From the IMG/VR virus record IMGVR_UViG_3300037472_000016, positions 31,216-95,215 of that record: a stretch of 64,000 nt of DNA; one strand, 5' to 3'. A program made the position numbers and the translations under genes. Positions 18,161-28,000 of the stretch are shown here, piece by piece. The first letter of the stretch is position 1. The number at the start of each line of letters is the position of its first letter. Below the pieces are notes generated by a model that saw only the letters and a program-made list of their open reading frames with translations, made no database searches and was not told the DNA's origin. Source of the DNA: a virus.

Positions 18161-20233
18161 ATGGCTCCAATTTCTTCCAGCATCGGAAGCATGTTCTTAG
18201 GCACCACCCCTGTTAGCCTTGCCTATCTTGGTGCTGTTCCTGTCCTAACGAACACCCAACCCCCTGCCAACCCGATCACCATTACTCCCTCCAACTCGCT
18301 AGAGTCAATGGCGGTGCAACACGTAAGCAACTTCCGCACCTGGCTTGGTGGAGGACTGCAAGGATTTATTGGAGAGTTTGGGGTACCTAACGACCGTCCT
18401 GTTTCTGAGCAAGACCAGTGGAATACCATGCAGGACAAAATGCTTCACAAGCTTAACGCTGACAAAATTGGGTGGACGTTTTGGGCTACCGGCCACTTGT
18501 GGGGCAACGGGTACAACGTTAGTTATTACGAAAACAACGGCAACCCAGGAGGAACTTGGTCACTAGAAGATAGTGCCGCGACAATGGAAACGCACTACAA
18601 CGACCCTGTACCGTTTACGGGTGGTAACTATGCAGGACACGAGTTCTTCAATGGATCAACGGCTCCTGCACTTGCCGACTGGCAGTTCCACAAGGGCCGC
18701 GGCATGAACTTAGCCCGCTATCCAATTGGGCCAGCATTTATTTACCCGACAGCAAACGCACCGTTGAACACAGCAAACTTGACGCACATTCTTGACACGT
18801 TAAACCGCGCGCAAACTGCGGGTATAACTGTGATGCTTGACGTTCTCCACCCTGGTAGTGGTAACGATTACGCGAGAATGTTTGGGTTGCCCCTAACAAA
18901 CCCCACTGCTCTTGCACACTATCAAGACTACATTACTCGCTTGCACGCGGCAGTTGGCGATCACCCTGCTCTGTGGGGCTACGACATTGCTAATGAGCCA
19001 AATGGCGTGACCCCTGCCCAATGGGAGACAATTAGTCAAACCTTGTACACATGGTACAGAACAACTCTCGGCTGGACAGGAAACATTGTCATTCCTGCCG
19101 GTTCGTTTTCCGGTGCCCATTCACTGAACTCCCTTCATCCGAACGGGCCGTGGATTCAAACAAGCGGATACGACGCAAACCTGTACTACACAGCCCACTA
19201 CTACCCAAACCGTATTGGACAGTTTGGAAGTTACGATGGAACATTCAACAATCCAGACGCAACTCAGGCAAGCTTTAATGCCAACGTGACGAGTGCTACC
19301 ACTGCTGGCTTTACAGGTGGAGCGTTTACCTACACACCGCGCACCACGGTAGCACCGTCTACACCTACAGCGCCTACCCTTACGTCGAAAACACATTCGC
19401 AAGTGGTGTTAGGTTGGACGGCAGTGGCTGGGGCTATCGGTTATGTCGTGTACCGTAGTGGGAATAGAATTTTAGATACCGCTCAAACGTCAGCTACAAT
19501 TACAGGCCTAACTCCAGAAACGGCATACCTGTTTTCTATTCGAGCATATAACGCTTCTTGGAATTTGTCAGCCAGTTCACCAAACCTGTCGGTCACAACA
19601 AATGTTGCCCCTGTTTCATCTGGCAATGTTGTGTTCGATGCGGTATCAAGCAGGACAACAAGTTTTGCCAACAACTACACGTTCACGCATACGGCATCCG
19701 GCGCAGATAGATATGCCCTGGTGTTTGTTGCCTTCCGAACTAACTCAATCACAGGCATTACCTATGGTGGGGCACCGATGACGCTGTTGCAGACAATCGT
19801 GAACACAAACGTTTCTGGTGGCCAAATTTGGGGCATTGCCGCACCAGCAACAGGCACGCAAACAGTTGCAGTATCTTTGAGCGGTTTCGTGCTAAACAAT
19901 GCGGCGGCGCTGTCTTTTACCGGGGTAAATCAGACGGCAAGTGTTGATGCTGTCGCTGGAATTCCTGGAGGCTTTTCAGCAACCTCATCTACGCCGATTA
20001 CGACCACAGTAAACAACGCACACATTGTTCACGCCTTTATGTCAAAAGAGAACAGAGTTCTCGATACAACCTCTGGGACAGAGCGCGTGGACATTGGAAA
20101 CCCAGATGCCAACCTGGGTTCACTTGCCGTAGCTGACCTTGTTAGGGTCACGGCGGGTACTGGCTCCGTGGCTTGGACTGCGGATATCTCAGACAATTTT
20201 AGTACCATCGCGGTAGCGCTCCGACCAGTATAG
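18161..20233 (+). CDS. Virion-type GH5 glycoside hydrolase, apparently circularly permuted, with FN3 and C-terminal beta domain
   Basis: 690 residues. Residues 12-28 hold the paired FLGTTPVSLAYLGAVPV repeat seen at the head of many phage tail proteins. All GH5 (clan GH-A) catalytic landmarks are present: E72 in GFIGEFG (nucleophile), W105/W108 in GWTFWATG, R186 in LARYPI, H230 in LDVLHP, N278-E279 in YDIANEP (acid/base), and H346-Y347 in YTAHYYP. Their order is abnormal: the strand 7-8 motifs, normally last, come before strands 1-6. Residues about 396-486 form a fibronectin type III domain and 490-690 a beta-sandwich-like domain. It probably cuts a beta-linked surface polysaccharide. RBS AAAGGG precedes ATG 18161. 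Confidence 0.85.
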   Translation: MAPISSSIGSMFLGTTPVSLAYLGAVPVLTNTQPPANPITITPSNSLESMAVQHVSNFRTWLGGGLQGFIGEFGVPNDRPVSEQDQWNTMQDKMLHKLNADKIGWTFWATGHLWGNGYNVSYYENNGNPGGTWSLEDSAATMETHYNDPVPFTGGNYAGHEFFNGSTAPALADWQFHKGRGMNLARYPIGPAFIYPTANAPLNTANLTHILDTLNRAQTAGITVMLDVLHPGSGNDYARMFGLPLTNPTALAHYQDYITRLHAAVGDHPALWGYDIANEPNGVTPAQWETISQTLYTWYRTTLGWTGNIVIPAGSFSGAHSLNSLHPNGPWIQTSGYDANLYYTAHYYPNRIGQFGSYDGTFNNPDATQASFNANVTSATTAGFTGGAFTYTPRTTVAPSTPTAPTLTSKTHSQVVLGWTAVAGAIGYVVYRSGNRILDTAQTSATITGLTPETAYLFSIRAYNASWNLSASSPNLSVTTNVAPVSSGNVVFDAVSSRTTSFANNYTFTHTASGADRYALVFVAFRTNSITGITYGGAPMTLLQTIVNTNVSGGQIWGIAAPATGTQTVAVSLSGFVLNNAAALSFTGVNQTASVDAVAGIPGGFSATSSTPITTTVNNAHIVHAFMSKENRVLDTTSGTERVDIGNPDANLGSLAVADLVRVTAGTGSVAWTADISDNFSTIAVALRPV

Positions 20234-20280
20234 TCCTGATTCGCAAAACAATCTTAAATCGTCACTGCCCTGAAACCTGC

Positions 20281-20292
20281 TATAATTAAGAA
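20281..20292 (+). promoter_or_regulatory. Leaderless-type promoter (-10 TATAAT) for gene 20293
   Basis: A perfect TATAAT (20281-20286) lies exactly 6 nt before the ATG at 20293, and no Shine-Dalgarno is present. A -35 box is not evident. Confidence 0.65.
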
Positions 20293-20739
20293 ATGGCAAG
20301 ATTACCACTACCAAACAGGGCGCAGCCCCTAGACGTTAACTATATCTATCAGATTGCAAATGAGCTAAACGCTCTCTCAGAAGAGGGGTCTGCTCTTGCA
20401 CAGGGAAACAACTTCTTATTTTCTGGAAGAGACGAGCCTCCCAGGTCTTCAAAGATTTACGGAGCACAAATTTTTGCAGCAGTAAAAAAAGCAACAAAGG
20501 AAGTAGTAAACGCTTCTGAAACAGAAAGCATTACCTTTGACTTTCAGCCAGGATTTGCATATCCCCCAGTTGTACAGGCAACAATCGAAAACTCTGGAAG
20601 AACAATCACCCCTGTTGGTGCAACGGTTAATATTCAAAGTGTTTCAACTTCGTCTGCTGTCGCAGTAATAAGTTTCGCAAGGTCTGGGGCCTTCACTGCA
20701 AATATTCACCTTACGGCAATCGGTCTACCCGTTTCTTAG
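20293..20739 (+). CDS. Probable virion protein of unknown function
   Basis: 148 residues. The N-terminus (DVNYIYQIANELNAL) resembles helical attachment segments of small tail proteins; the second half is a beta-rich stretch starting at about residue 75. It lies between the hydrolase and a DNA-binding protein and has its own leaderless-type promoter. Virion association is inferred from its place at the end of the tail region. Confidence 0.55.
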   Translation: MARLPLPNRAQPLDVNYIYQIANELNALSEEGSALAQGNNFLFSGRDEPPRSSKIYGAQIFAAVKKATKEVVNASETESITFDFQPGFAYPPVVQATIENSGRTITPVGATVNIQSVSTSSAVAVISFARSGAFTANIHLTAIGLPVS

Positions 20740-20747
20740 GGGATAGC

Positions 20748-21275
20748 ATGGGCGTAAGTTTAGAAGAGTATAACTCTGAACCAGTTGTTCCGGCATGTAA
20801 AACTATTTGGTTTTTAAACGGAGACTTGGTAAGGCCAAAGCATACCAGTCGTGCATCAGGTCTAATGTCTATTTATAATATTACAAAGGACAGGATAGAG
20901 GCCTGCTTCTTGTCTGATTTTAGAAAGAATCGCAAAAGAGCATATACCGTAAAGCAAACAGCACTGCTTGTCAACAGGCACCCAAAGCACATTCCCAGAC
21001 TTATGGGCTGGGGTGAAATTCCAGAGCCAACTGGAGCACAAAAAGATGGAACGCGAGCTTGGCAGGTGCGAGCGTATTACTCAGAAGATCAAGTCTATGA
21101 AATCCGTGATATCCTGGCAACGTACAACATTGGTTGGCCAAGAAAAGATGGGCTTGTCTTCAATAACATTACCCCCACTCGCCAGGAGTTGACACGCAGA
21201 CTTGGCGACGGTATACTGACATATACACGAACAGACGATGGTCGCTTCATCCCAATCTGGGCTGAGAGCATTTAA
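20748..21275 (+). CDS. Helix-turn-helix DNA-binding protein (MerR-like)
   Basis: 175 residues from ATG 20748, with TTAGGGGA upstream. Residues about 65-125 contain a winged-helix/excisionase-like pattern (YTVKQTALLVNRHPKHIPRL, a WQVRAYYSEDQVYEI segment), the layout of MerR-type DNA-binding domains. It stands at the border between tail and replication genes, so it may regulate that switch or assist replication (inference). Similar HTH proteins are common beside replication genes in actinophages. Confidence 0.6.
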   Translation: MGVSLEEYNSEPVVPACKTIWFLNGDLVRPKHTSRASGLMSIYNITKDRIEACFLSDFRKNRKRAYTVKQTALLVNRHPKHIPRLMGWGEIPEPTGAQKDGTRAWQVRAYYSEDQVYEIRDILATYNIGWPRKDGLVFNNITPTRQELTRRLGDGILTYTRTDDGRFIPIWAESI

Positions 21276-21293
21276 CAGAAAAGAGAGAGAAAC

Positions 21294-21500
21294 ATGAATA
21301 ACGACAACACGCAAGTAACTGTTTCACTGGGATACACAATCAACCTGGGCAACTTTCAGTCTATCCGTCTTGATTTTTCGGTAGACGACTATGCTCGTCA
21401 GGGAGAGAACGTCAACGATGCCTTTGAACGTGTCTACAAGTTTGTAGAGTCTAAGCTAGTGGAGAAGTCAGAAGAGGCCAAGCAAGCCCTGGCAGAATAA
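21294..21500 (+). CDS. Small conserved-type protein of unknown function
   Basis: 68 residues from ATG 21294, with a purine-rich GAGAGAGA site. It shares one base with the next start codon (TAATG). It contains an acidic C-terminal helix. No family was recognised; its place is at the head of the replication operon. Confidence 0.6.
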   Translation: MNNDNTQVTVSLGYTINLGNFQSIRLDFSVDDYARQGENVNDAFERVYKFVESKLVEKSEEAKQALAE

Positions 21501-21808
21501 TGGCTGAACGCAAGGAAAGAATGACCTTGCTCAGCAGGTACTCAAAGCTGCACACCGCGCGGTACGAGGCCAAGCCAACCTATAACATCAATGTTGAGCA
21601 ATGGGCGGCAGACGGACTAGTAGAGTCATATGGTATGCCTATGTGTTATGACCTGCTAGACTACTACTTTAGTGTTGCAGAAAACCCTACGTGGAAGTAT
21701 TTTGCAAACTACGCAGAAAAGATTATTCATGCACGAGCAGAGGTTGAAAGAGACCTGCAAGAGCGATTCGAGAGAAAGAAAATGGCTGAGAGGTGGTTGA
21801 ATGAATAA
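21500..21808 (+). CDS. Small helical protein before the helicase
   Basis: 102 residues. ATG 21500 overlaps the previous stop, and the gene overlaps the helicase start by 8 nt, so it is translationally coupled to both. It is rich in aromatic and charged residues with a helical C-terminus (RAEVERDLQERFERKKMAERW). It might be a helicase loader or accessory factor by position only. Confidence 0.55.
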   Translation: MAERKERMTLLSRYSKLHTARYEAKPTYNINVEQWAADGLVESYGMPMCYDLLDYYFSVAENPTWKYFANYAEKIIHARAEVERDLQERFERKKMAERWLNE

Positions 21809-23024
21809 CACAGAGTCAAAGCTTATGTCTGCTGTACTTGACGACAAGCAGATTTACGTTTTGCTACAGGCCAACGTGTCAAATCTCCTAAGCACTCACG
21901 GAGATATTTGGGAGTTCATTAGAAACTATTTTGAAAAGAATGGCTCTGTTCCTCCCACTGGGCTAGTCGTTGACAAGTTTAGAGATTTTGCACCAATCCA
22001 GGGTATCGGCTCAACCAAGCATCACTTAGAGGAGTTGCAGTCTGAGTACCTTACAGACAGCCTCAAGACAATTCTTCGGTCAGCGGCCTCTGAGGTTCAG
22101 GGCGGTAGCGGAACAGATGCTCTTGAAGCAATCATTTCACAGACCTCTGAGCTAAAGAAGAACACCTCTAACATCAGGGATATTGATGCTACAGACATTG
22201 AGTCTGCTGTTGCCTACTACGAGGACGTTCAGAAGAAGAATGCTCTAGGCTCTATTGGCATCAAGACCTCATTGCCAGGCTTTGACAACTACTTGCCCTC
22301 GGGCATTATGCCTGGTCAGCTTGGGGTTTTCTTGGCGTACCCCGGAATTGGAAAGTCGTGGCTCGCCCTGTATTTCGCGGTACAGGCATGGAGGCAGGGA
22401 AAGTCACCACTAATCATTAGCCTTGAAATGAGCGAGGCAGAGGTACGAAACAGAGTATACGCAATCATTGCAGAGGGACTGTTTACTCACAGACAGCTTA
22501 GTGCTGGTGAGGTAGACCTTGATGACCTACGGACATGGCATCGTAAAACAATGCAGGGTAAGCCAGAGTTCCATATCATTTCTAACGACAGTGGTGGAGA
22601 CATTACCCCATCGGTGATTCGTGGAAAGATTGACCAGTACCGCCCTGATTTTATCGTTGTTGACTACCTGCAACTCATGAGTCCTAACGGCAAGTCTGAG
22701 TCCGAAGTTGTTCGAATGAAGAACCTGTCTCGTGAACTAAAGCTTCTATCTATTGGCGAAGAGATTCCCATTCTTGCCATTTCATCAGCAACTCCTGACG
22801 ATGCCACCAAGATGGACACCGTGCCTACGCTTGGTCAAACCTCATGGTCACGACAGATTGCTTATGACGCTGATTTTGTCTTGGCTCTGGGCAGGGCATC
22901 AAACAGTGATGTACTGGAATGTGTTTTCAGAAAAAACAGAAACGGATTCATGGGTGAGTTTTTGCTCCAGGTAGACTTCAACAAAGGATTTTTTAAGTAC
23001 AAAGACTACAGAGAAGATGCGTGA
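21801..23024 (+). CDS. dnaB: Replicative DNA helicase (DnaB-like)
   Basis: 407 residues. An N-terminal helical domain (about 1-150) is followed by a RecA-fold ATPase: Walker A GIGKSW near residue 182, a SLEMS segment typical of DnaB, and Walker B FIVVDYLQLM near residue 285. This ring helicase unwinds DNA at the fork and works with the primase encoded just downstream. It overlaps the preceding gene by 8 nt. Length is slightly below the usual 430-470 residues. Confidence 0.93.
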   Translation: MNNTESKLMSAVLDDKQIYVLLQANVSNLLSTHGDIWEFIRNYFEKNGSVPPTGLVVDKFRDFAPIQGIGSTKHHLEELQSEYLTDSLKTILRSAASEVQGGSGTDALEAIISQTSELKKNTSNIRDIDATDIESAVAYYEDVQKKNALGSIGIKTSLPGFDNYLPSGIMPGQLGVFLAYPGIGKSWLALYFAVQAWRQGKSPLIISLEMSEAEVRNRVYAIIAEGLFTHRQLSAGEVDLDDLRTWHRKTMQGKPEFHIISNDSGGDITPSVIRGKIDQYRPDFIVVDYLQLMSPNGKSESEVVRMKNLSRELKLLSIGEEIPILAISSATPDDATKMDTVPTLGQTSWSRQIAYDADFVLALGRASNSDVLECVFRKNRNGFMGEFLLQVDFNKGFFKYKDYREDA

Positions 23025-23064
23025 TATACTTGCATAAGCAAATAACAAACAAAGACAAAACACA

Positions 23065-23409
23065 GTGCAGAGCATCCACCATAAGCCGATTAAGATGTTC
23101 AACCTTGCTGGAACGATAGCTAGCGATTCAGCTTTATGGAGGCTCAAGGAAGAGTTTGTTAGGCTTTTACAAATAGATATGCGTTCTGCTGGATACGTTC
23201 CTCGACTAGACATTCCAACAGACTTTACAATAGACTACAACCACGAGAAAGAATATTTTGAATTCTCATTGTCGATTCATGGAATATACCTAGGAAAGAG
23301 AAGAAGCGAATGGATAGCAGGGGTAGACGAGACTCGAATAATTCATATTCAGAAGAGCAAATCAAAAGAGTCCTCACAGGAATCGGAACCTCAATTGAGG
23401 GAGAAGTAG
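23065..23409 (+). CDS. Unknown protein between helicase and primase
   Basis: 114 residues if started at GTG 23065; ATG 23095 is an alternative and neither has a clear Shine-Dalgarno. A TATACT -10 box at 23025-23030 would give a leader of about 30 nt. The 3' 100 nt overlap the primase in another frame. The C-terminal half is basic and Ser-rich. Not recognised. Confidence 0.5.
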   Translation: MQSIHHKPIKMFNLAGTIASDSALWRLKEEFVRLLQIDMRSAGYVPRLDIPTDFTIDYNHEKEYFEFSLSIHGIYLGKRRSEWIAGVDETRIIHIQKSKSKESSQESEPQLREK

Positions 23410-24254
23410 ACTCCGACTTTCTGATCTTCTGCCCCTTCCATGGCAACTTTAGAACTCCTGCCGGAGAGATAGACAAAAGAACTGGAATCTTCTACTGCTT
23501 CTCCTGTCACAAGGTGGTAGAGCTAGAAGACTACGTTATGCACGTTTCGAACAGAACATACTTTGAAGCCGCACGGTATGTAAAGACTCGGGAACAAAGC
23601 ACAACCATTGAGCAAGACATTGTTCGTCAGCTAGAAGAAAAGCCAATGTATGTTCAGTTTGACGATGTTCTTGTCAAAAGACTAAGCACGCAAGCCATGT
23701 CTTCACCCAGAGCAATGCGGTACTACAGAGGTCGATCAATCACAGAAGACTCCATTAAAAAGTTTTCTCTTGGCTATTCCGAGAAAATGGACATGGTTAC
23801 TATACCTGTAGCGGCACCAGACGGAATGACCGTGGGCTTTGTTGGACGCTCCGTTGAGGGTAAAGAGTTTAAGAACACTCCCAAGCTGCCAAAGAGCAAG
23901 GTGTTGTTCAATTTGCACAGGGTAAAAGCATCGCGCCAGGTCTATGTGGTAGAGTCGTCTTTTGATGCCATTAGGTTAGACCAGGTAGGAATGCCAGCGG
24001 TAGCAACCTTGGGCGCAAACGTTTCAAACATTCAAACAGGCTTGCTTCAAAAATACTTTAACGACATTATTGTTGTTGCAGATAATGATGAAGCTGGAGG
24101 AAACATGAAGGACAGGCTTATCGAAAGGCTTGGCTCTCGTGTCTCTGTCGTCCAACTGGACAAACAGTACAAAGATATTGGCGATATGTCAGACGAGGCA
24201 ATTGAGGAGATAAACTTCACATTTGACAAGTCCATTATGGCCATGTTACAATAA
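23310..24254 (+). CDS. dnaG: DNA primase (DnaG-like, zinc finger plus TOPRIM)
   Basis: 314 residues. Residues about 40-75 form a CHC2-type zinc-binding domain (FCPFH, then FYCFSCHK). The TOPRIM core follows with VYVVESSFDAIRL (conserved Glu, near 215) and IIVVADNDEAG (DxD-like acidic pair, near 255). It synthesises RNA primers for the phage Pol III and lies two genes after the helicase. It is short compared with bacterial DnaG (about 600 residues) because the C-terminal helicase-binding domain is absent, as in many phage primases. Confidence 0.9.
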   Translation: MDSRGRRDSNNSYSEEQIKRVLTGIGTSIEGEVDSDFLIFCPFHGNFRTPAGEIDKRTGIFYCFSCHKVVELEDYVMHVSNRTYFEAARYVKTREQSTTIEQDIVRQLEEKPMYVQFDDVLVKRLSTQAMSSPRAMRYYRGRSITEDSIKKFSLGYSEKMDMVTIPVAAPDGMTVGFVGRSVEGKEFKNTPKLPKSKVLFNLHRVKASRQVYVVESSFDAIRLDQVGMPAVATLGANVSNIQTGLLQKYFNDIIVVADNDEAGGNMKDRLIERLGSRVSVVQLDKQYKDIGDMSDEAIEEINFTFDKSIMAMLQ

Positions 24255-24281
24255 ATAACAACCAAAGGAGAAACAAAAACT

Positions 24282-24944
24282 ATGAGCGTAATCAAGGGAC
24301 TAAAGAATATCAATGCCCTGCTTAATGAGCAAAAGTATGACGGTGGCTCAAAGGTTCGTTGGGTCAAGCTGGCTGACGGCCAGGCTGTCAAGATTCGTTT
24401 TGTTGAAGAGCTTGACGAAGATTCTGCCCACTACAATGAAGAGCGTGGTTTAGCCCTTGTTGTTAAGGAGCACCAGAACCCAAAGGATTACAGGCGCAAG
24501 GCTGTAGACACCATGGACGACGAGGGTCGTGATTGGGCAGAGGAAATGTACCGAAAAGACCCCAAGGGTAACTCAGGATGGAAAGCTCGCAAGCGCTTCT
24601 ACTGCAACCTCTTGGTGGACGACGGCACAGAGGCCCCATATGTCGCGGTATGGTCAATGGGTGTCAGCAAGCAGTCCTCTGTCAATACTCTTATTGAGTA
24701 TGCAATGGACACTGGTAGCGTGTCAAACCTTGTCTGGAAGCTAAAGCGTAACGGCGTAGGCACAGAGACAAGCTACATGCTTCTTCCAGGTGCTCCTGAC
24801 TCGGAGCCTTTTGCATGGGGAGACACAAAGCCTCACGCTCTAGAAAAGGCTATCAACCAGATTCCTTATGCTGAGCAGGAGTCTTTCTACCTTGGCTTTG
24901 ATGGTCCATCAGAGGCTTCCACTTCTGCAACCGCAGAGTGGTAA
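24282..24944 (+). CDS. Putative single-stranded DNA-binding protein
   Basis: 220 residues from ATG 24282, with AAAGGAG upstream. The core (RKRFYCNLLVDDG, VWSMGVSKQS) resembles the OB-fold/zinc-less gp32-type ssDNA-binding proteins of large phages, and an acidic Ser/Thr tail ends the protein. It sits between primase and DNA polymerase, where a ssDNA-binding protein is expected. The assignment rests on this resemblance and context. Confidence 0.65.
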   Translation: MSVIKGLKNINALLNEQKYDGGSKVRWVKLADGQAVKIRFVEELDEDSAHYNEERGLALVVKEHQNPKDYRRKAVDTMDDEGRDWAEEMYRKDPKGNSGWKARKRFYCNLLVDDGTEAPYVAVWSMGVSKQSSVNTLIEYAMDTGSVSNLVWKLKRNGVGTETSYMLLPGAPDSEPFAWGDTKPHALEKAINQIPYAEQESFYLGFDGPSEASTSATAEW

Positions 24945-24955
24945 GATAGTTCTCG

Positions 24956-24996
24956 TGGGGTTCACCTTGTCTTTCTAAAAGTCAGGGTGGACCCTA
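24956..24996 (+). other. Stem-loop between SSB and polymerase genes
   Basis: A 14-bp imperfect stem with several G-T pairs (24956-24969 with 24983-24996) encloses a 13-nt loop. No T-run follows, so it is more likely an attenuator, RNA-processing or mRNA-stability element than a simple terminator. Confidence 0.45.
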
Positions 24997-25035
24997 CACC
25001 AGTTTCTGCACACAAACGAGAGAGAGATTATTTTT

Positions 25036-28000
25036 TTGACTAGTTACGTACCACTACACGTTCACTCCGATTTCAGCCTATTTGATGGTATTGCAAAGCC
25101 CCAAGAGTATGTAGACCGAGCCGTATCTCTGGGCATGAGCGCAATCGCTCTAACCGATCACGGCACCTTGTCTGGTCACAGGCAGATGTACCGTGCTGCA
25201 AAAGAGGCAGGCATCAAGCCCATCTTGGGAATTGAGGGGTATATTACCAAAGACCGACTTGAGCACACAGACAAGAAGGCGCTTAACGACCCTCTTGACC
25301 TAAACTACAACCACTTGATTATTCTGGCAAAGGATGCCAAGGGTCTAGAGAATGTCAACAAGCTAAACGAGTTGGCATGGACAGAAGGCTTTTACCGGAA
25401 GCCCAGGATTGACTGGAAGATTCTGGAGAAGTTCAAAGAGGGCTTAATCATTACCTCTGGATGCCTCAGCGGAGTGTTGGCAAAAGCCATTGAGTCAGAT
25501 AACCTTGCATATGCTAAGGACCATATTCTCTGGGCCAAGAAGGTATTCGGAGATGACTACTACATCGAGGTCATGCCTCACAACCCAGCAGAGATTAACC
25601 ACATTCTTCTGGAGCTTGCCGATGAGTTTAAGATCAAGGCTGTCGTTACTCCAGACTGCCACCACTCAGGGCCAGAGCAAAAAGAAATCCAGGAGCTAAA
25701 GCTAATCCTGAACTCTTTCAGCAACAAGGTTATTCGTGGAACAACGTATGAAGAGTCTGCAAAGATTGACGACATGATGAAGCGTCTGGACTACCTCTAC
25801 GGTGAGGACCGTCAAATGACCTTTAACAAGTTTGACATTCACTTGTTGTCAGACGAAGAGATGCACATTGCTATGAAAGCGCAGGGTATTGATCGAGAAG
25901 ACATTTACCAAAATACCCTAGAGATTGCCGACAAGATTCAAGACTATAACATCAAAGATAACCTTGACCTTCTTCCAGCACAGTACCCCAAGCCCAATGA
26001 AGAACTTCGAAGCCTGTCTTTGGAGGGACTTAAGGCTCTAGGGTTCGAGGGCAACGAAGAGTATCTTGCAAGGCTTGAGGAAGAGCTACAGGTCATCTCA
26101 GACAAGAACTTTGCTCCGTACTTTTTGGTAGTAAGAAACATGATTGTTTGGGCCAAGAAAGAGGGAATCCTTGTAGGGCCAGGCCGAGGTTCAGCCGCAG
26201 GCTCGCTCCTTTGCTATGCTCTGGGGATTACAGACATTGACCCCATCAAGCATGGACTGCTCTTCTTTCGGTTCATCAACCCAGACAGAAACGACTTCCC
26301 CGATATCGATACTGATATCCAGGACTCTCGTCGTGACGAGGTAAAAGACTACCTGGTTCGCCAGTACCGCCACGTTGCATCAATTGCCACCTTTATGCAA
26401 TTCAAGGGTAAGGGAATGATTAAGGACATTTCTCGTGTTCTTAATATCCCTCTTGCAGACGTAAACAAGGTTAACAAGACGATTGATACCTGGGAAGACT
26501 TCTGCTACTCCAAGCAGACAGAGTGGTTCAGGGACAAGTATCCAGAGATAGAGAAGTATGGAGAGCTTCTGCGCGGTAGGATTCGCGGTACAGGAATCCA
26601 TGCGGCAGGAATTGTTACCTCTCGTGAGCCTATCTTCAAGATTGCTCCTCTAGAGACTCGTACAGACCCAAAGACCAAGCAGAGAATTCCTGTTGTTGGT
26701 GTTGACATGGAAGAGGCTGAGAGAATTGGCCTCATCAAGCTTGATGCTCTTGGTCTTAAGACTCTGACTGTCATTGATGATGCAATCAAGATCATCGCAG
26801 AGCGTCATGGAGAGAAGATTGTTCTTCTTGATATCGACATGCACGACAAGAGGGTTTACGAAATGCTTTCTTTCGGACACACTAAGGGAGTCTTCCAGTG
26901 TGAGGCCGCTCCCTACACGAACCTACTAGTCAAGATGGGTGTCAAGGATTTCAACGAACTTGCAGCATCTAACGCTCTGGTTCGACCAGGAGCTATGAAC
27001 ACAATCGGAAAAGACTACATTGCTCGCAAGCACGGGAAGCAGAAGATTTCATTCAGCCACACTGTGCTAAAAGAGTTTACGTCTGATACCTATGGTTGTA
27101 TTCTGTACCAGGAGCAGGTCATGCAGGCCTGTGTCCAACTTGGTGGAATGAGCATGGTAGAGGCTGACAAGGTTCGCAAGATTATTGGCAAGAAGAAAGA
27201 TGCCAAGGAGTTTGACGAGTTCCAGGATAAGTTTGTTGCCGGTGCCACACAGTTTATTGGTAAGACTGCTGCTGAGGATATGTGGCATGACTTTGAGGCT
27301 CACGCAGGGTACTCATTCAACAAGTCACACGCTGTAGCATACTCAACCCTTTCCTATTGGACTGCATGGCTCAAGTTCTACTACCCAATTGAGTTCATGT
27401 TCTCAATCCTAAAGAACGAGAAAGACAAGGATGACAGGACCGAGTATCTTATTGAGGCAAAGCGTATGGGCATTCCTGTTCGACTTCCCCATGTCAATGA
27501 GTCAGACCTTGACTTTAAGATTGAGGGCAAGGGGATTCGATTCGGTCTTACTGGAATCAAGTACATATCTGACAACATTGCGTCTAAGTACATTGCTCAG
27601 CGCCCCTTTGCATCTTACAAAGAGCTTGAGGAGTTTACCTTCACCAAGGGCAGTGGGACAAACAGTCGTGCGCTGGCATCGATGAAGTTAATCGGTGGTG
27701 CTACGTTTGATGACAATCCTCGTAATGATTTTGAGATTAAAGAGAACCTTTACGAGTACTTGGGGTTGCCAGAGTTTAACCTCTCTGTTCCTCCCCACTA
27801 CCATGCCTTCATTAGCCCTGTAGAGGACTATGAGGAGAAGGGAGCCTTTATCCTCATGGGCATGGTGAAAGAGGTTAAGAGGGGCAAGGGTTGGACTAGG
27901 ATAGAGCTTCTAGACAAGACTGGCTCGACTGGTATTTTTGATATCGAGGGTAGCACCATTGAGCCTGGAAAGACTTACATGATTCTTGCCAGTGACAATC

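Noticed and set aside
24956-24996. Stem-loop taken as a terminator before dnaE
   Set aside because: No T-run follows the stem, so it is listed only as a structural element.
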